Source: an uncultured Clostridia bacterium
GTDB taxonomy: Bacteria; Bacillota; Clostridia; Christensenellales; Aristaeellaceae
Assembly: GCA_946410395.1 (NCBI GenBank)
Contig: CAMKAE010000085.1
Span: 1-8,682, forward strand
Direction: 5' to 3'
Length of the DNA: 8,682 bases
Shown here: in pieces, positions 1-6,017 of the stretch
Layout: the number at the start of each line of letters is the position of its first letter
How positions within the stretch are numbered: position 1 is the stretch's first letter
Translations under genes and position numbers: made by a program
Notes under the pieces: generated by a model
Told to the model about the DNA's origin: nothing
Database searches by the model: none
The model's input: only the letters and a program-made list of their open reading frames with translations

Positions 1-5
1 CTTCG

Positions 6-38
6 GTGTCCAGTTTCTACCCCCTCTGTGTCCAGTTT
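6..38. repeat. Two direct copies of an 11-bp repeat, possible IS end
   Basis: The sequence GTGTCCAGTTT occurs at 6-16 and again at 28-38, a 22-bp period, both within the first 40 bases of the window. Repeated short motifs close to a terminus are known in IS21-like elements, and the position at the window edge next to another repeat fits a remnant or a complete element extending to the left. No transposase reading frame is visible here, so this is only a suggestion. It could equally be a regulatory repeat of an upstream gene. Confidence 0.35.
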
Positions 39-58
39 TAGTTTACCACTGCACTTTA

Positions 59-109
59 AACCCCTGTCTCCCCTGAAAGGGGAGATGTCGCCGCAGCGAC
101 AGAGGGGTT
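59..109. repeat. Three-armed palindromic repeat (REP/MITE-like)
   Basis: An outer stem pairs AACCCC (59-64) with GGGGTT (104-109). Inside it sit two hairpins: TCTCCCCT (67-74) with AGGGGAGA (78-85) across a 3-nt loop, and GTCGC (87-91) with GCGAC (96-100) across a 4-nt loop. The whole folds as a compact cloverleaf-like three-way junction on either strand. Similar C-rich/G-rich palindromes with a GTCGC-type arm are, to my recollection, scattered through intergenic regions of gut Clostridia genomes, so a dispersed non-coding repeat is the likeliest reading. It has no T-run, which argues against a simple intrinsic terminator. Confidence 0.6.
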
Positions 110-243
110 CCACCCCAAGCGAACCCTACGACTGAATTGATACCTAACCCGAAATAATTTCACAAAAAAAGCGCAGGACGAGGAAGGTTTTGGCATTTTC
201 CGCCGTTTGATGGGTGAATCGACACCGGAAAGGGTGTGAGTCC

Positions 244-1293
244 ATGAAACGCTTCTTCCTCCTCCTGACGCTTTTGCTTTTATGCGCAGGCTTCGCCGCC
301 GCAGAATCCGTCACGGACCGGATCTGGCCCGTCGTCACGCAGGCCCAGAGCGGTGCGGACCAGCTGTATCTGCTGCTGGACGACAATCCGGACACCTGCT
401 GGCGCTACACGGCCTGGACCTCCACCGCCACGGACGATATTCCCGAGCTCGCTTTCCAATTCAGCGGGGAGACGCTGGGCGCGGTGTGGATCCGGACCGG
501 GGACTGCTCCGGCATCGACGCCTATCTGAATCAGGCTGTGCCCACCACGGTCCGGCTGCGGGTTTATGCCGGTTACGGGGCGGCCGACTACAGCTACGCG
601 CTCCCGGACGTCTTCGACCTGAGCACCTTCAGCGGCAGCCGGGCGGCCGGCTATGAATGCCTGGCCCTGCCCGCGCCGCTTGCCGGCGTCACCCGGGTGG
701 AGCTCTTCATCACCGCCTGGCGCAGGGGCTCGGCCTACCCCAACAGCGTGTGCGTCTCGGACATCGTCTTCGGCAGCGGCACCGGCGCCGCGGCGCCCCT
801 CCCGGGCGGCACGGTCTCCGGCGGCGTGCGCACCACCCTGAGCATGCGCCTGGCCACCCGCTCCGGCCCCTCCACCCGATACACCGAGCTGGGCTCCTAC
901 TTCAAAGCCGGCGACCCGATCACCGTCCTGAGCCGCGCCTACGACGAGGTCAACGAGATCTGGTGGGTGCAGGTGGAGTTCACCTACCGGGGCGCCCAGC
1001 GCAGGGCCTACACCGGCCTGAAGCGGGTCAACCTCGACGCCGGCCTGATCCCCGAGGAGCGCTTGCTCGGGGAAGCCACTGTGCTGCGCTCCGCCACGGC
1101 CTACTACGGCCCCGGCACCGGCTACACCCGCTACAGCAATCCCGTGCCCGCCGGCACCTGGGCCACCGTCTACGGCCTGGAGAACGGCTTTGCGCAGCTC
1201 GAATACGCTACGGGCGAGACCGGAAAGGTGCGCGTGTGGGTATCCCTTAACGACGGCAGCTTCGGCGCGGGCGGGGACGACATCATCTACTGA
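244..1293 (+). CDS. Secreted protein with discoidin-like region and two SH3-like domains
   Basis: The 349-residue product begins with a clear signal peptide (MKR, then a Leu-rich core at residues 4-15, and an AAA-E type signal peptidase I site near residue 20). Residues about 25-180 contain a stretch with the motif DDNPDTCW and a later pattern of beta strands; this resembles discoidin or NADase-type glycan-binding beta-sandwich regions, but I assign it only by look. Residues about 195-265 (RSGPSTRYTELG) and 275-345 (YYGPGTGYTRYS) look like two tandem bacterial SH3 domains, commonly used to bind cell wall or glycans. No catalytic motif is visible, so a surface adhesion or wall-binding role is inferred. 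The ATG at 244 is preferred over a GTG at 214 because it follows AAGGG (230-234) and starts the signal peptide directly. It converges on msrA. Confidence 0.75.
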   Translation: MKRFFLLLTLLLLCAGFAAAESVTDRIWPVVTQAQSGADQLYLLLDDNPDTCWRYTAWTSTATDDIPELAFQFSGETLGAVWIRTGDCSGIDAYLNQAVPTTVRLRVYAGYGAADYSYALPDVFDLSTFSGSRAAGYECLALPAPLAGVTRVELFITAWRRGSAYPNSVCVSDIVFGSGTGAAAPLPGGTVSGGVRTTLSMRLATRSGPSTRYTELGSYFKAGDPITVLSRAYDEVNEIWWVQVEFTYRGAQRRAYTGLKRVNLDAGLIPEERLLGEATVLRSATAYYGPGTGYTRYSNPVPAGTWATVYGLENGFAQLEYATGETGKVRVWVSLNDGSFGAGGDDIIY

Positions 1294-1317
1294 TCCGATC
1301 CTCCGCTGGATTTGCCA

Positions 1318-1358
1318 AAAAACACAGTCAGCGTCAAAATCACGCCGGCTGTGTTTTT
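1318..1358. terminator. Bidirectional terminator between secreted protein gene and msrA
   Basis: AAAAACACAG (1318-1327) pairs with CTGTGTTTTT (1349-1358). The stem extends inward through a wobble pair, one mismatch and GCGT/ACGC to a short A-rich loop. It carries a T-run on the + strand and, because the other arm begins with an A-run, a T-run on the - strand too. Lying between two converging genes (stops at 1293 and 1368), it can serve both. Confidence 0.85.
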
Positions 1359-1367
1359 GTGTCCCGC

Positions 1368-1850
1368 TCAGAGATGGAAGAACCGCTCCGGGATGTGGCA
1401 ATAGCCCCCGGGGTTCTTGTCGAGGTACTTCTGATGATACTCCTCCGCCGGGAAGAAGTTCCGAAGCGGCTCCAGCTCCACCGCCAGCTCCGCCCCGACC
1501 TTTTCCGCTTCCCGGCGGCAGCGGGCCTCGATCTCCGGCAGCTGGGCCGGGTCGGTGTAGTAGATGCCCGTGCGGTACTGGATGCCCTCGTCGTGGCCCT
1601 GCCGGTTCACCGACAGCGGGTCGATGACCATGAAGTAAGCGTCCAGCAGCGCCGTCAGACTGATTTTGTCCTCCCGATAGTCCACCTTCAGGGTTTCCGC
1701 ATGGCCGCTGTCGGCGCACACCTCCTGATAGGTCGGCGCCCGGTCCGGGCCGTTGGCATAGCCCACCTGCGTGGCCGCCACCCCGTCAAACTGGTCGAAA
1801 TACTTCTGCATGCCCCAGAAGCAGCCCCCGGCGAGATAAATGGTCTTCAT
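1368..1850 (-). CDS. msrA: Peptide-methionine (S)-S-oxide reductase MsrA
   Basis: The product reduces methionine-S-sulfoxide, free or in proteins, back to methionine in the cytoplasm, with recycling by thioredoxin. The 160-residue protein has the family signature GGCFWG with catalytic Cys10, followed by VGYANG, GHAE (Glu52), NRQGHDEGIQYR (Asp87 and Tyr92) and the C-terminal NPGGYCHI with the likely resolving Cys151. The spacing of Cys10, Glu52, Asp87 and Tyr92 agrees with the catalytic set of E. coli MsrA. Two further cysteines (45 and 111) are present. There is no MsrB domain fused. The ATG at 1850 is chosen because GGGGAGGAG (complement of 1858-1866) lies 7 nt upstream and the homology starts there; an in-frame extension to 1988 would run through the promoter and the neighbouring terminator. 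It appears monocistronic. Confidence 0.96.
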   Translation of the reverse strand: MKTIYLAGGCFWGMQKYFDQFDGVAATQVGYANGPDRAPTYQEVCADSGHAETLKVDYREDKISLTALLDAYFMVIDPLSVNRQGHDEGIQYRTGIYYTDPAQLPEIEARCRREAEKVGAELAVELEPLRNFFPAEEYHQKYLDKNPGGYCHIPERFFHL

Positions 1851-1891
1851 GCGCAGTCTCCTCCCCTGCGTTTCGTTCCGTGTTCCCGCCC

Positions 1892-1920
1892 AGTATACAC
1901 CCAAATCCCGGAGGATGCAA
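1892..1920 (-). promoter_or_regulatory. Promoter of msrA
   Basis: Reading the - strand, TTGCAT (1915-1920) and TATACT (1892-1897) are separated by exactly 17 nt, and they stand about 40 bp before the msrA start codon. This places transcription start near 1885. It lies just downstream of the glycoside hydrolase terminator, supporting independent transcription of msrA. Confidence 0.75.
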
Positions 1921-1931
1921 ACCCGAATGCA

Positions 1932-1962
1932 CGCAAAACGGGGCCGCCCGAAGGCAGCCCCG
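1932..1962 (-). terminator. Intrinsic terminator of the GH3 gene
   Basis: On the - strand a 10-bp stem (1953-1962 with 1939-1948, one G-T wobble) closes a TTCG tetraloop and is followed by TTTT at 1938-1935. It starts 22 bp after the stop codon of the glycoside hydrolase and separates that gene from msrA. The UUCG loop is a known extra-stable tetraloop; the T-run is short. Confidence 0.75.
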
Positions 1963-1984
1963 CCGGATGGAAGGGGTCGAAGGG

Positions 1985-4363
1985 TCACTCAGTCACGGTG
2001 ACGACGGTTTCGAGGCCGCAGACGCTCAGCGTGTGCTCGCCGGCCGTCTGGGGCACCCAGGTCATGGTGACCACGCGGAACTGGCCGGCTTCCAGGGCCA
2101 TGAACCGGGTGGCAGCCACCTCGCCGTTGTCGGTGAGCTCGCAGGTCACGCTGCCCGCGCCGCCGTTGTTGGTCAGCACGAAGCTGATCTCGACGGGCTC
2201 GCCCACCTTGAACTCGGGCCGGGTCTTGACCAGCACGGTGGTCATCACGCCCCGGACCTCCCGCTCCTCTTCCCTGGCGACAGCGGGCAGCACCAGGGTG
2301 TTCGCGGTGATGTCGGCAGGCTGGTCATAGGACATGCCGTAGTTGCTGGTGAAGAGCACGTCGCCCACGTTGTTGGGCAGGGCCACGGTGGGATTGTTCT
2401 TGACCAGCTGCATCAGGTACAGGCGCTCGCGGGTGGACATGGCGGTGTCGAAGTGCAGGTCGCCCCAGTCCAGCAGCGCGTCCTCGGGCGTGCGGGCGAT
2501 TTCCACCACCAGCCTGCCGCCGGGAACCTTCTCGCCGGCCAGCATGTCCGCCAGCACGGAGGGCAGCACATGGGTGAAGAAGTCGCCGTAGGAGGAGCCG
2601 TGGTCAGTCGCGCAGTTGTAGGTGGCAAAGAGCAGCGCGTCGCAGTTCTCCGCGGCCCAGGTGGAGGGCTCTGCGGTATCGGCCACCAGCACCAGGGGCT
2701 TGCCGGCTTCCTTCGCGTCATCGGCGATGGTCTCGGTGGTGTCGTCCCAAGCAGTAACGCGGGCAACCACCACGTCGGCTTCCGCGGGGCTGGCCGTCAC
2801 GGTGAAGTGCGCGCCGAAGGCTTCCGCGTCCAGCGCTGCGGTCTTCTCGGAGGAGCCGGTCACGAAGACCTTGGTGCCCTCCGCGAGCGGCAGCAGGCCG
2901 TTGTCGTTCTTCAGCAGCACGGTGGATTCGGTCTGCAGGCGGATCTCCAGCTCGTTGGTCTCCTCCTTGCGGGCCGCGTAGATGTCGTCGGTGCTCTGCA
3001 GGGCAAACTGCTCCAGGATGTAGCGGTCATTGGCGATGAGCTTCATGGCCTCGTCCACGTCGGAGTAGGGGTTCTCAAACAGGCCCAGGCGGAACTTGGC
3101 GCGCAGCACGCGGCGGGCGGCGGTATGGATCAGCTCCACGTCGCACTTGCCCAGCTCGATCTGCTCCAGCAGGGTGTCCGGCCAGTTGGCGGAGGGGTCG
3201 TTGGTGGAGATGGTGGTGTCGGTGCCGTGGGCGATGGTGTCCTCGCCGAACTGGTCCATGCCGTAGGACAGCATCATCACATAGCACTCGCCCACGCTCA
3301 GGTTGGAATAGTCCTTGTCTCCGCCGACGGTGCCACGGTTGACGCCGCCCAGGATGATGGGCCAGTCGGACAGGATCACGCCCTCATAGCCCAGATCGTT
3401 GCGCAGATAGTCCATGGTGGGCTTGTCGAACTGCACCCACACGTCGTTGGACAGGCCGGCGCCCTCGTTGATCATGATCCAGTCCGTGCCGGCGTCGATC
3501 GCGGCCTGCCAGGGCACCATCCAGTTGTCCACCATCTGGGCCTCGGAGCGGGCCGCTTCAAAGGAGCTGCGGCCGCCGCGGGCGATGAAGTGCTTGGTGC
3601 AGGAATCGATGCCGTTGGTCTCGATGGCGGCCACCTCGGCGGCGATCATGTCGGCGATGGCCGTGGGCTCCTCGCCGTACCAGCTGCCCAGCTCCACGCC
3701 GTAGGGATGCAGCACCATCTGGTAGCCGATGGCTTTCATCTCACGCGCATAGATGGACACCAGCGTCTCCATCAGTTCCTTGTCATGTGCATAGCCGAAG
3801 GCCGCATAGGCCATGTTGACCATGCTGCCCCAGGTGTTGTACTCCCGGTCGCAGGAGAAGGTCACCGGAATGCCCAGCCGGGTCTCCTCGGCGATCTGCT
3901 GCAGGGCGTTGTGGTATTCGATCTGCTCCTGCGGCGTGCCGGTGTTGTTGTCCAGGTAGTGGTTGACGTGATCCTCGGTGATCATGTACCACATGGGGAT
4001 GTAGCGGGCGCCGTTGACTTCGATCTCGGGCTCGTGGCTGTACATCCACTCTTCGGTCTTGGGGTAGAGCGGGGAGAAGGTGCCGCCGGAATTGGCGTGG
4101 AACAGCAGGCCCACTTCCTCCTCGATGGTCATCTGGGAGAGCAGGTCCGTGATCCGGTCCTCAATGTCGGCGCGCCAGTCCTCGTACACGTCCAGGGTCC
4201 CGTTGTCGTTCAGGTCCCGGAACTGGTAGCCGTCCACCTCAATGATCTTCTTGGTCGTGGTCTTGACCACAGGCTGCTGCAGGGTTTCCTGCTCCGCTCC
4301 CGCAGGGATCGCAGCCATGCTCACCAGCATGATCAGGGCCAGAAACAGAGAGATTTTGCGCAT
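1985..4363 (-). CDS. Secreted family 3 glycoside hydrolase (beta-glucosidase/xylosidase-like)
   Basis: The 792-residue protein should hydrolyse beta-linked sugars outside the cell; substrate cannot be read from sequence. Residues 1-23 are a signal peptide (MRKISLF...AGA). Residues 50-61 (DLNDNGTLDVYE) form an EF-hand/dockerin-like calcium loop seen ahead of the catalytic barrel in a subset of GH3 proteins. The barrel follows (about 70-430), with LHPYGVELG, CTKHF (Lys257-His258) and GVILSDW, whose Asp333 is the expected nucleophile. The GH3 C-terminal sandwich begins near STVLLKNDNGLLPL (480-492) and runs to about 690. The acid/base residue is not evident. A last beta-rich domain (about 705-792, FVLTNNGGAG) resembles a CARDB/Fn3-type module. 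No cell-wall anchor or membrane tail is visible. The start at 4363 follows AAGGAG with 7-nt spacing. The gene is divergent from a TetR regulator, which suggests control by it. Confidence 0.9.
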   Translation of the reverse strand: MRKISLFLALIMLVSMAAIPAGAEQETLQQPVVKTTTKKIIEVDGYQFRDLNDNGTLDVYEDWRADIEDRITDLLSQMTIEEEVGLLFHANSGGTFSPLYPKTEEWMYSHEPEIEVNGARYIPMWYMITEDHVNHYLDNNTGTPQEQIEYHNALQQIAEETRLGIPVTFSCDREYNTWGSMVNMAYAAFGYAHDKELMETLVSIYAREMKAIGYQMVLHPYGVELGSWYGEEPTAIADMIAAEVAAIETNGIDSCTKHFIARGGRSSFEAARSEAQMVDNWMVPWQAAIDAGTDWIMINEGAGLSNDVWVQFDKPTMDYLRNDLGYEGVILSDWPIILGGVNRGTVGGDKDYSNLSVGECYVMMLSYGMDQFGEDTIAHGTDTTISTNDPSANWPDTLLEQIELGKCDVELIHTAARRVLRAKFRLGLFENPYSDVDEAMKLIANDRYILEQFALQSTDDIYAARKEETNELEIRLQTESTVLLKNDNGLLPLAEGTKVFVTGSSEKTAALDAEAFGAHFTVTASPAEADVVVARVTAWDDTTETIADDAKEAGKPLVLVADTAEPSTWAAENCDALLFATYNCATDHGSSYGDFFTHVLPSVLADMLAGEKVPGGRLVVEIARTPEDALLDWGDLHFDTAMSTRERLYLMQLVKNNPTVALPNNVGDVLFTSNYGMSYDQPADITANTLVLPAVAREEEREVRGVMTTVLVKTRPEFKVGEPVEISFVLTNNGGAGSVTCELTDNGEVAATRFMALEAGQFRVVTMTWVPQTAGEHTLSVCGLETVVTVTE

Positions 4364-4405
4364 AACGATGCTCCTTTCCTGCCGGATCGGCAGTTTGATG
4401 GTTTT

Positions 4406-4434
4406 ATCATAGACCAAATTTGGACGATTGTCCT
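4406..4434 (-). promoter_or_regulatory. Promoter of the GH3 gene
   Basis: On the - strand AGGACA (4429-4434) and TATGAT (4406-4411) are 17 nt apart, giving a start near 4399 and a leader of about 36 nt. The -35 is a 4/6 match and the -10 a 5/6 match. The spacer contains the perfect palindrome CCAAATTTGG (4414-4423), and the -35 overlaps the GGAC-N4-GTCC element, so this promoter is well placed to be repressed. Confidence 0.65.
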
Positions 4435-4435
4435 A
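4416..4435. promoter_or_regulatory. Operator-like site 1 (GGAC-N4-GTCC) over the GH3 promoter
   Basis: GGAC-GATT-GTCC at 4422-4433 is a perfect 4+4 inverted repeat, preceded by an A/T tract and followed by TA. It overlaps the -35 box and spacer of the GH3 promoter. A 20-bp copy with 16 identical positions lies exactly 45 bp downstream, which makes chance less likely. The binding protein is unknown; the adjacent TetR is the natural candidate. Confidence 0.5.
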
Positions 4436-4460
4436 TGAATTTCAGGCACATACCGCATAA

Positions 4461-4480
4461 AAAATTGTACACTTGTCCTA
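4461..4480. promoter_or_regulatory. Operator-like site 2 (GTAC-N4-GTCC)
   Basis: This is the second copy of the element, matching 16 of 20 positions of 4416-4435. The core GTAC-ACTT-GTCC (4467-4478) keeps the same inverted arrangement with one arm mismatch, and TTGTCCTA is identical in both copies. It lies upstream of both promoters, about 20 bp before the -35 of the TetR gene, so it could act as an auxiliary site allowing cooperative or looped binding. Confidence 0.45.
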
Positions 4481-4500
4481 ATCCGCAGAGCTCGGCCGCC

Positions 4501-4529
4501 TTGACAGATCCATTAAAATGCGTGATAAT
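4501..4529 (+). promoter_or_regulatory. Promoter of TetR-1
   Basis: A perfect TTGACA (4501-4506), a 17-nt spacer and GATAAT (4524-4529, 5/6 match) give a strong sigma-A type promoter with a start near 4536 and a 25-nt leader. Its position excludes the upstream in-frame start codons and fixes the regulator's ATG at 4561. Confidence 0.85.
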
Positions 4530-4532
4530 GGA
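4509..4532. promoter_or_regulatory. 24-bp inverted repeat inside the TetR-1 promoter
   Basis: TCCATTA (4509-4515) and TAATGGA (4526-4532) are perfect 7-bp arms with a 10-nt centre. The element spans the promoter spacer and the -10 box. The total length and arm phase fit a TetR-family operator, so autorepression by TetR-1 is the simple inference. Its sequence differs from the two GTCC-containing sites, so it may serve a different protein from those. Confidence 0.55.
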
Positions 4533-4560
4533 GCCATCGATCCGGGACGGAGGCGGAGGC

Positions 4561-5199
4561 ATGGCAGAGCGGGAGCAGAGCAGAAGAGCAGGCCGGGAAA
4601 CGCGGCAGGCTGTGCTGGAGAGCGCGCGCAGCCTGTTCAACGAGCACGGCGTGGACAGCGTGTCCATGCGGGCCGTGGCGGCGCAGGCCGGCATCAGCGT
4701 GGGCAACCTGACCTATTATTTTCCCCGCAAGCAGGATCTGGTGAACGCGCTCATGGACGAGGACGCGGCGGAGACCCTGGTACATGAGCCTCTGACCGGC
4801 CTGGCGCAGCTGGACGCCGTATTCGGGAACATGCTGCGCGCCCTGCGCCGCAATCCGTTCTTTTTCCTGGACGACAAGGCGCAGCGCATGGCCGGGCCCG
4901 CGGTGTTGGAAAACGTCCGCCGGATCCATATGCAGCTGGAGCCCGCGCTGGACACGCTGGCAGCGCAGGGTCTGCTGCGGCCGGATTTTCAGGGGACCGT
5001 GCGGCAGCAGGTGATGTACGTGCTGCTGCTGACCCACATCACCTGGCTGAAAATCAGCACCCGCTCGACGCCGGTGGCCGCCATGAGCGCACGGGAGCTG
5101 CTGGACGCCCACTGGACAGTCCTGAGTCCCTGGCTGACGGAGGCCGGACAGGCCGAGCTAGCTGCGCTGCGCTCCCGGGCGGACCGGGATGACTTGTGA
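4561..5199 (+). CDS. TetR/AcrR-family transcriptional regulator (TetR-1)
   Basis: The 212-residue protein has the N-terminal three-helix DNA-binding domain of the TetR family at residues about 13-60: TRQAVLESARSLF, then SMRAVAAQAGISVGNLTYYF, with the recognition helix near 45-53, and KQDLVNAL after it. The C-terminal part (about 75-205) is helical and ligand-binding by family; the stretch NPFFFLDD and the Leu-rich LLLTHITWL segment recall the group annotated as bacterial transcriptional repressors with a conserved C-terminal domain, but the ligand cannot be named. GGAGG (4549-4553) lies 7 nt before the ATG at 4561, within the leader of a near-consensus promoter. It is transcribed away from the secreted GH3 gene, with several inverted repeats in between, so it probably controls that gene and itself. 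Confidence 0.9.
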   Translation: MAEREQSRRAGRETRQAVLESARSLFNEHGVDSVSMRAVAAQAGISVGNLTYYFPRKQDLVNALMDEDAAETLVHEPLTGLAQLDAVFGNMLRALRRNPFFFLDDKAQRMAGPAVLENVRRIHMQLEPALDTLAAQGLLRPDFQGTVRQQVMYVLLLTHITWLKISTRSTPVAAMSARELLDAHWTVLSPWLTEAGQAELAALRSRADRDDL

Positions 5200-5273
5200 A
5201 GCGCCGTCTTTGGCTATATCCTTCACCCTGTCTGTCGGATTCCGGTCTTTCATCATTTAAAAGAAACATACTG

Positions 5274-5325
5274 AAAAGCTTTTCCGCGGGCCAAAGGCTT
5301 TCGGCATTCGCGGAAAAGCTTTTTT
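5274..5325. terminator. Bidirectional terminator between the two TetR genes
   Basis: AAAAGCTTTTCCGCG (5274-5288) and CGCGGAAAAGCTTTT (5309-5323) form a perfect 15-bp stem with a 20-nt loop, and the T-run extends to 5325. The A/T-rich outer part gives a U-tract in either direction, and the element sits between two converging genes ending at 5199 and 5345. Confidence 0.88.
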
Positions 5326-5344
5326 CGTCATGCTGTTCACAGTT

Positions 5345-5896
5345 TCAGGCCTCGCGCCCGCTCCCCGGCGCGGCCGCGAAAAAGAACGCGCTGATCTCCT
5401 CCGGCGTGTATTCGCTGTGCCTGGCCCACCAGCGGACGGTTTCGGCGAAGTCATTCACCAGGTGGTTGAGCAGGTAGTCGCGCGGAACGGCTTCCGAATC
5501 CCGGACGGAATCCGCAAAGAGCTCGCTCAGCCGTTCCTTGAAATACCCCATAAAGACCGCGTCACTGTCTCCGGACAGGATGCCGGGCAGATACGCAATG
5601 TGCTCCCGCAGGTGATACAGGATGTGCGTGACCCTGGCTTTCGTGCCGTGCTCACCCGAAAAGTCATGGGTTTTTTCCTTATCCAGTTCCTCAGAAAACA
5701 CATGTTCAAAAATCTCGGCGCAGAAGGATTCCAGCAGGGCGTCCTTCGTCTCGAAATGCGTATAGAAGGTCGTCCTGCCCACATCCGCCCGGTCGATGAT
5801 CTGCGCAACGGTGATTTTCGGGTAGCTCTCTTCCTTCAGCAGCTCCATGAAGGCCCGGAAGATGGCCTGCCGGCTTTTCCTCTGTCTGCGGTCCAT
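5345..5896 (-). CDS. TetR/AcrR-family transcriptional regulator (TetR-2)
   Basis: The 183-residue protein starts with a basic MDRRQRKSRQAIFRAF helix and a helix-turn-helix at about 28-50 (ITVAQIIDRADVGRTTFYTHF), followed by KDALLESF. The C-terminal half (about 70-175) ends in YLLNHLVNDF, VRWWARHSEYTPEEI, a pattern I associate with the TetR C-terminal domain common in Firmicutes regulators. The ligand is unknown. The ATG at 5896 is chosen because GGGGAGGA lies about 5 nt upstream and the DNA-binding domain begins immediately; a longer reading frame to 6049 would include the promoter region. It is divergent from an EamA transporter gene and converges on TetR-1, with which it shares a terminator. 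It is not a recent duplicate of TetR-1: the two differ in length and C-terminal domain. Confidence 0.9.
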   Translation of the reverse strand: MDRRQRKSRQAIFRAFMELLKEESYPKITVAQIIDRADVGRTTFYTHFETKDALLESFCAEIFEHVFSEELDKEKTHDFSGEHGTKARVTHILYHLREHIAYLPGILSGDSDAVFMGYFKERLSELFADSVRDSEAVPRDYLLNHLVNDFAETVRWWARHSEYTPEEISAFFFAAAPGSGREA

Positions 5897-5960
5897 GGCG
5901 TCCTCCCCGAACAGTTTCGTGTGTTTTGTTCCGTATCGGATGAATGAGGATTTCTGATTC

Positions 5961-5989
5961 TTGCAGGCGCCGGCACCGGCACCTATAAT
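5961..5989 (+). promoter_or_regulatory. Promoter of the EamA transporter gene
   Basis: A perfect -10 box TATAAT (5984-5989) is preceded at 17 nt by a weak -35, TTGCAG (5961-5966). Start is expected near 5996, giving a leader of about 68 nt. The spacer is made of three tandem hexamers (GGCGCC, GGCACC, GGCACC at 5966-5983). The weak -35 may mean an activator or low basal activity. Confidence 0.65.
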
Positions 5990-6017
5990 GATCCCGAACA
6001 CAATGTCCGGTAACGCA

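Noticed and set aside
120..210. A promoter for the secreted SH3 protein gene
   Set aside because: AATAAT at 153-158 could be a -10, but no acceptable -35 stands 16-18 nt before it, so I leave it out.
214..243. GTG start at 214 for the secreted SH3 protein
   Set aside because: It would put ten polar residues before the signal peptide, and the ribosome binding site lies after it, in front of the ATG at 244.
244..300. Lipoprotein reading of the signal peptide (Cys14)
   Set aside because: The residues before Cys14 are all Leu and do not form a lipobox with a small residue at -1; a signal peptidase I site AAA-E follows.
280..1719. A 479-codon open frame on the - strand
   Set aside because: It runs through the secreted SH3 protein gene, the terminator and most of msrA, and its sequence is low-complexity Gly/Ala/Arg-rich.
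1880..4438. An 852-codon open frame on the + strand across the GH3 gene
   Set aside because: It is antisense to a clear GH3 enzyme, is made of repetitive His/Gly/Val-rich sequence typical of a shadow frame in GC-rich DNA, and has no family motif or proper start signal.
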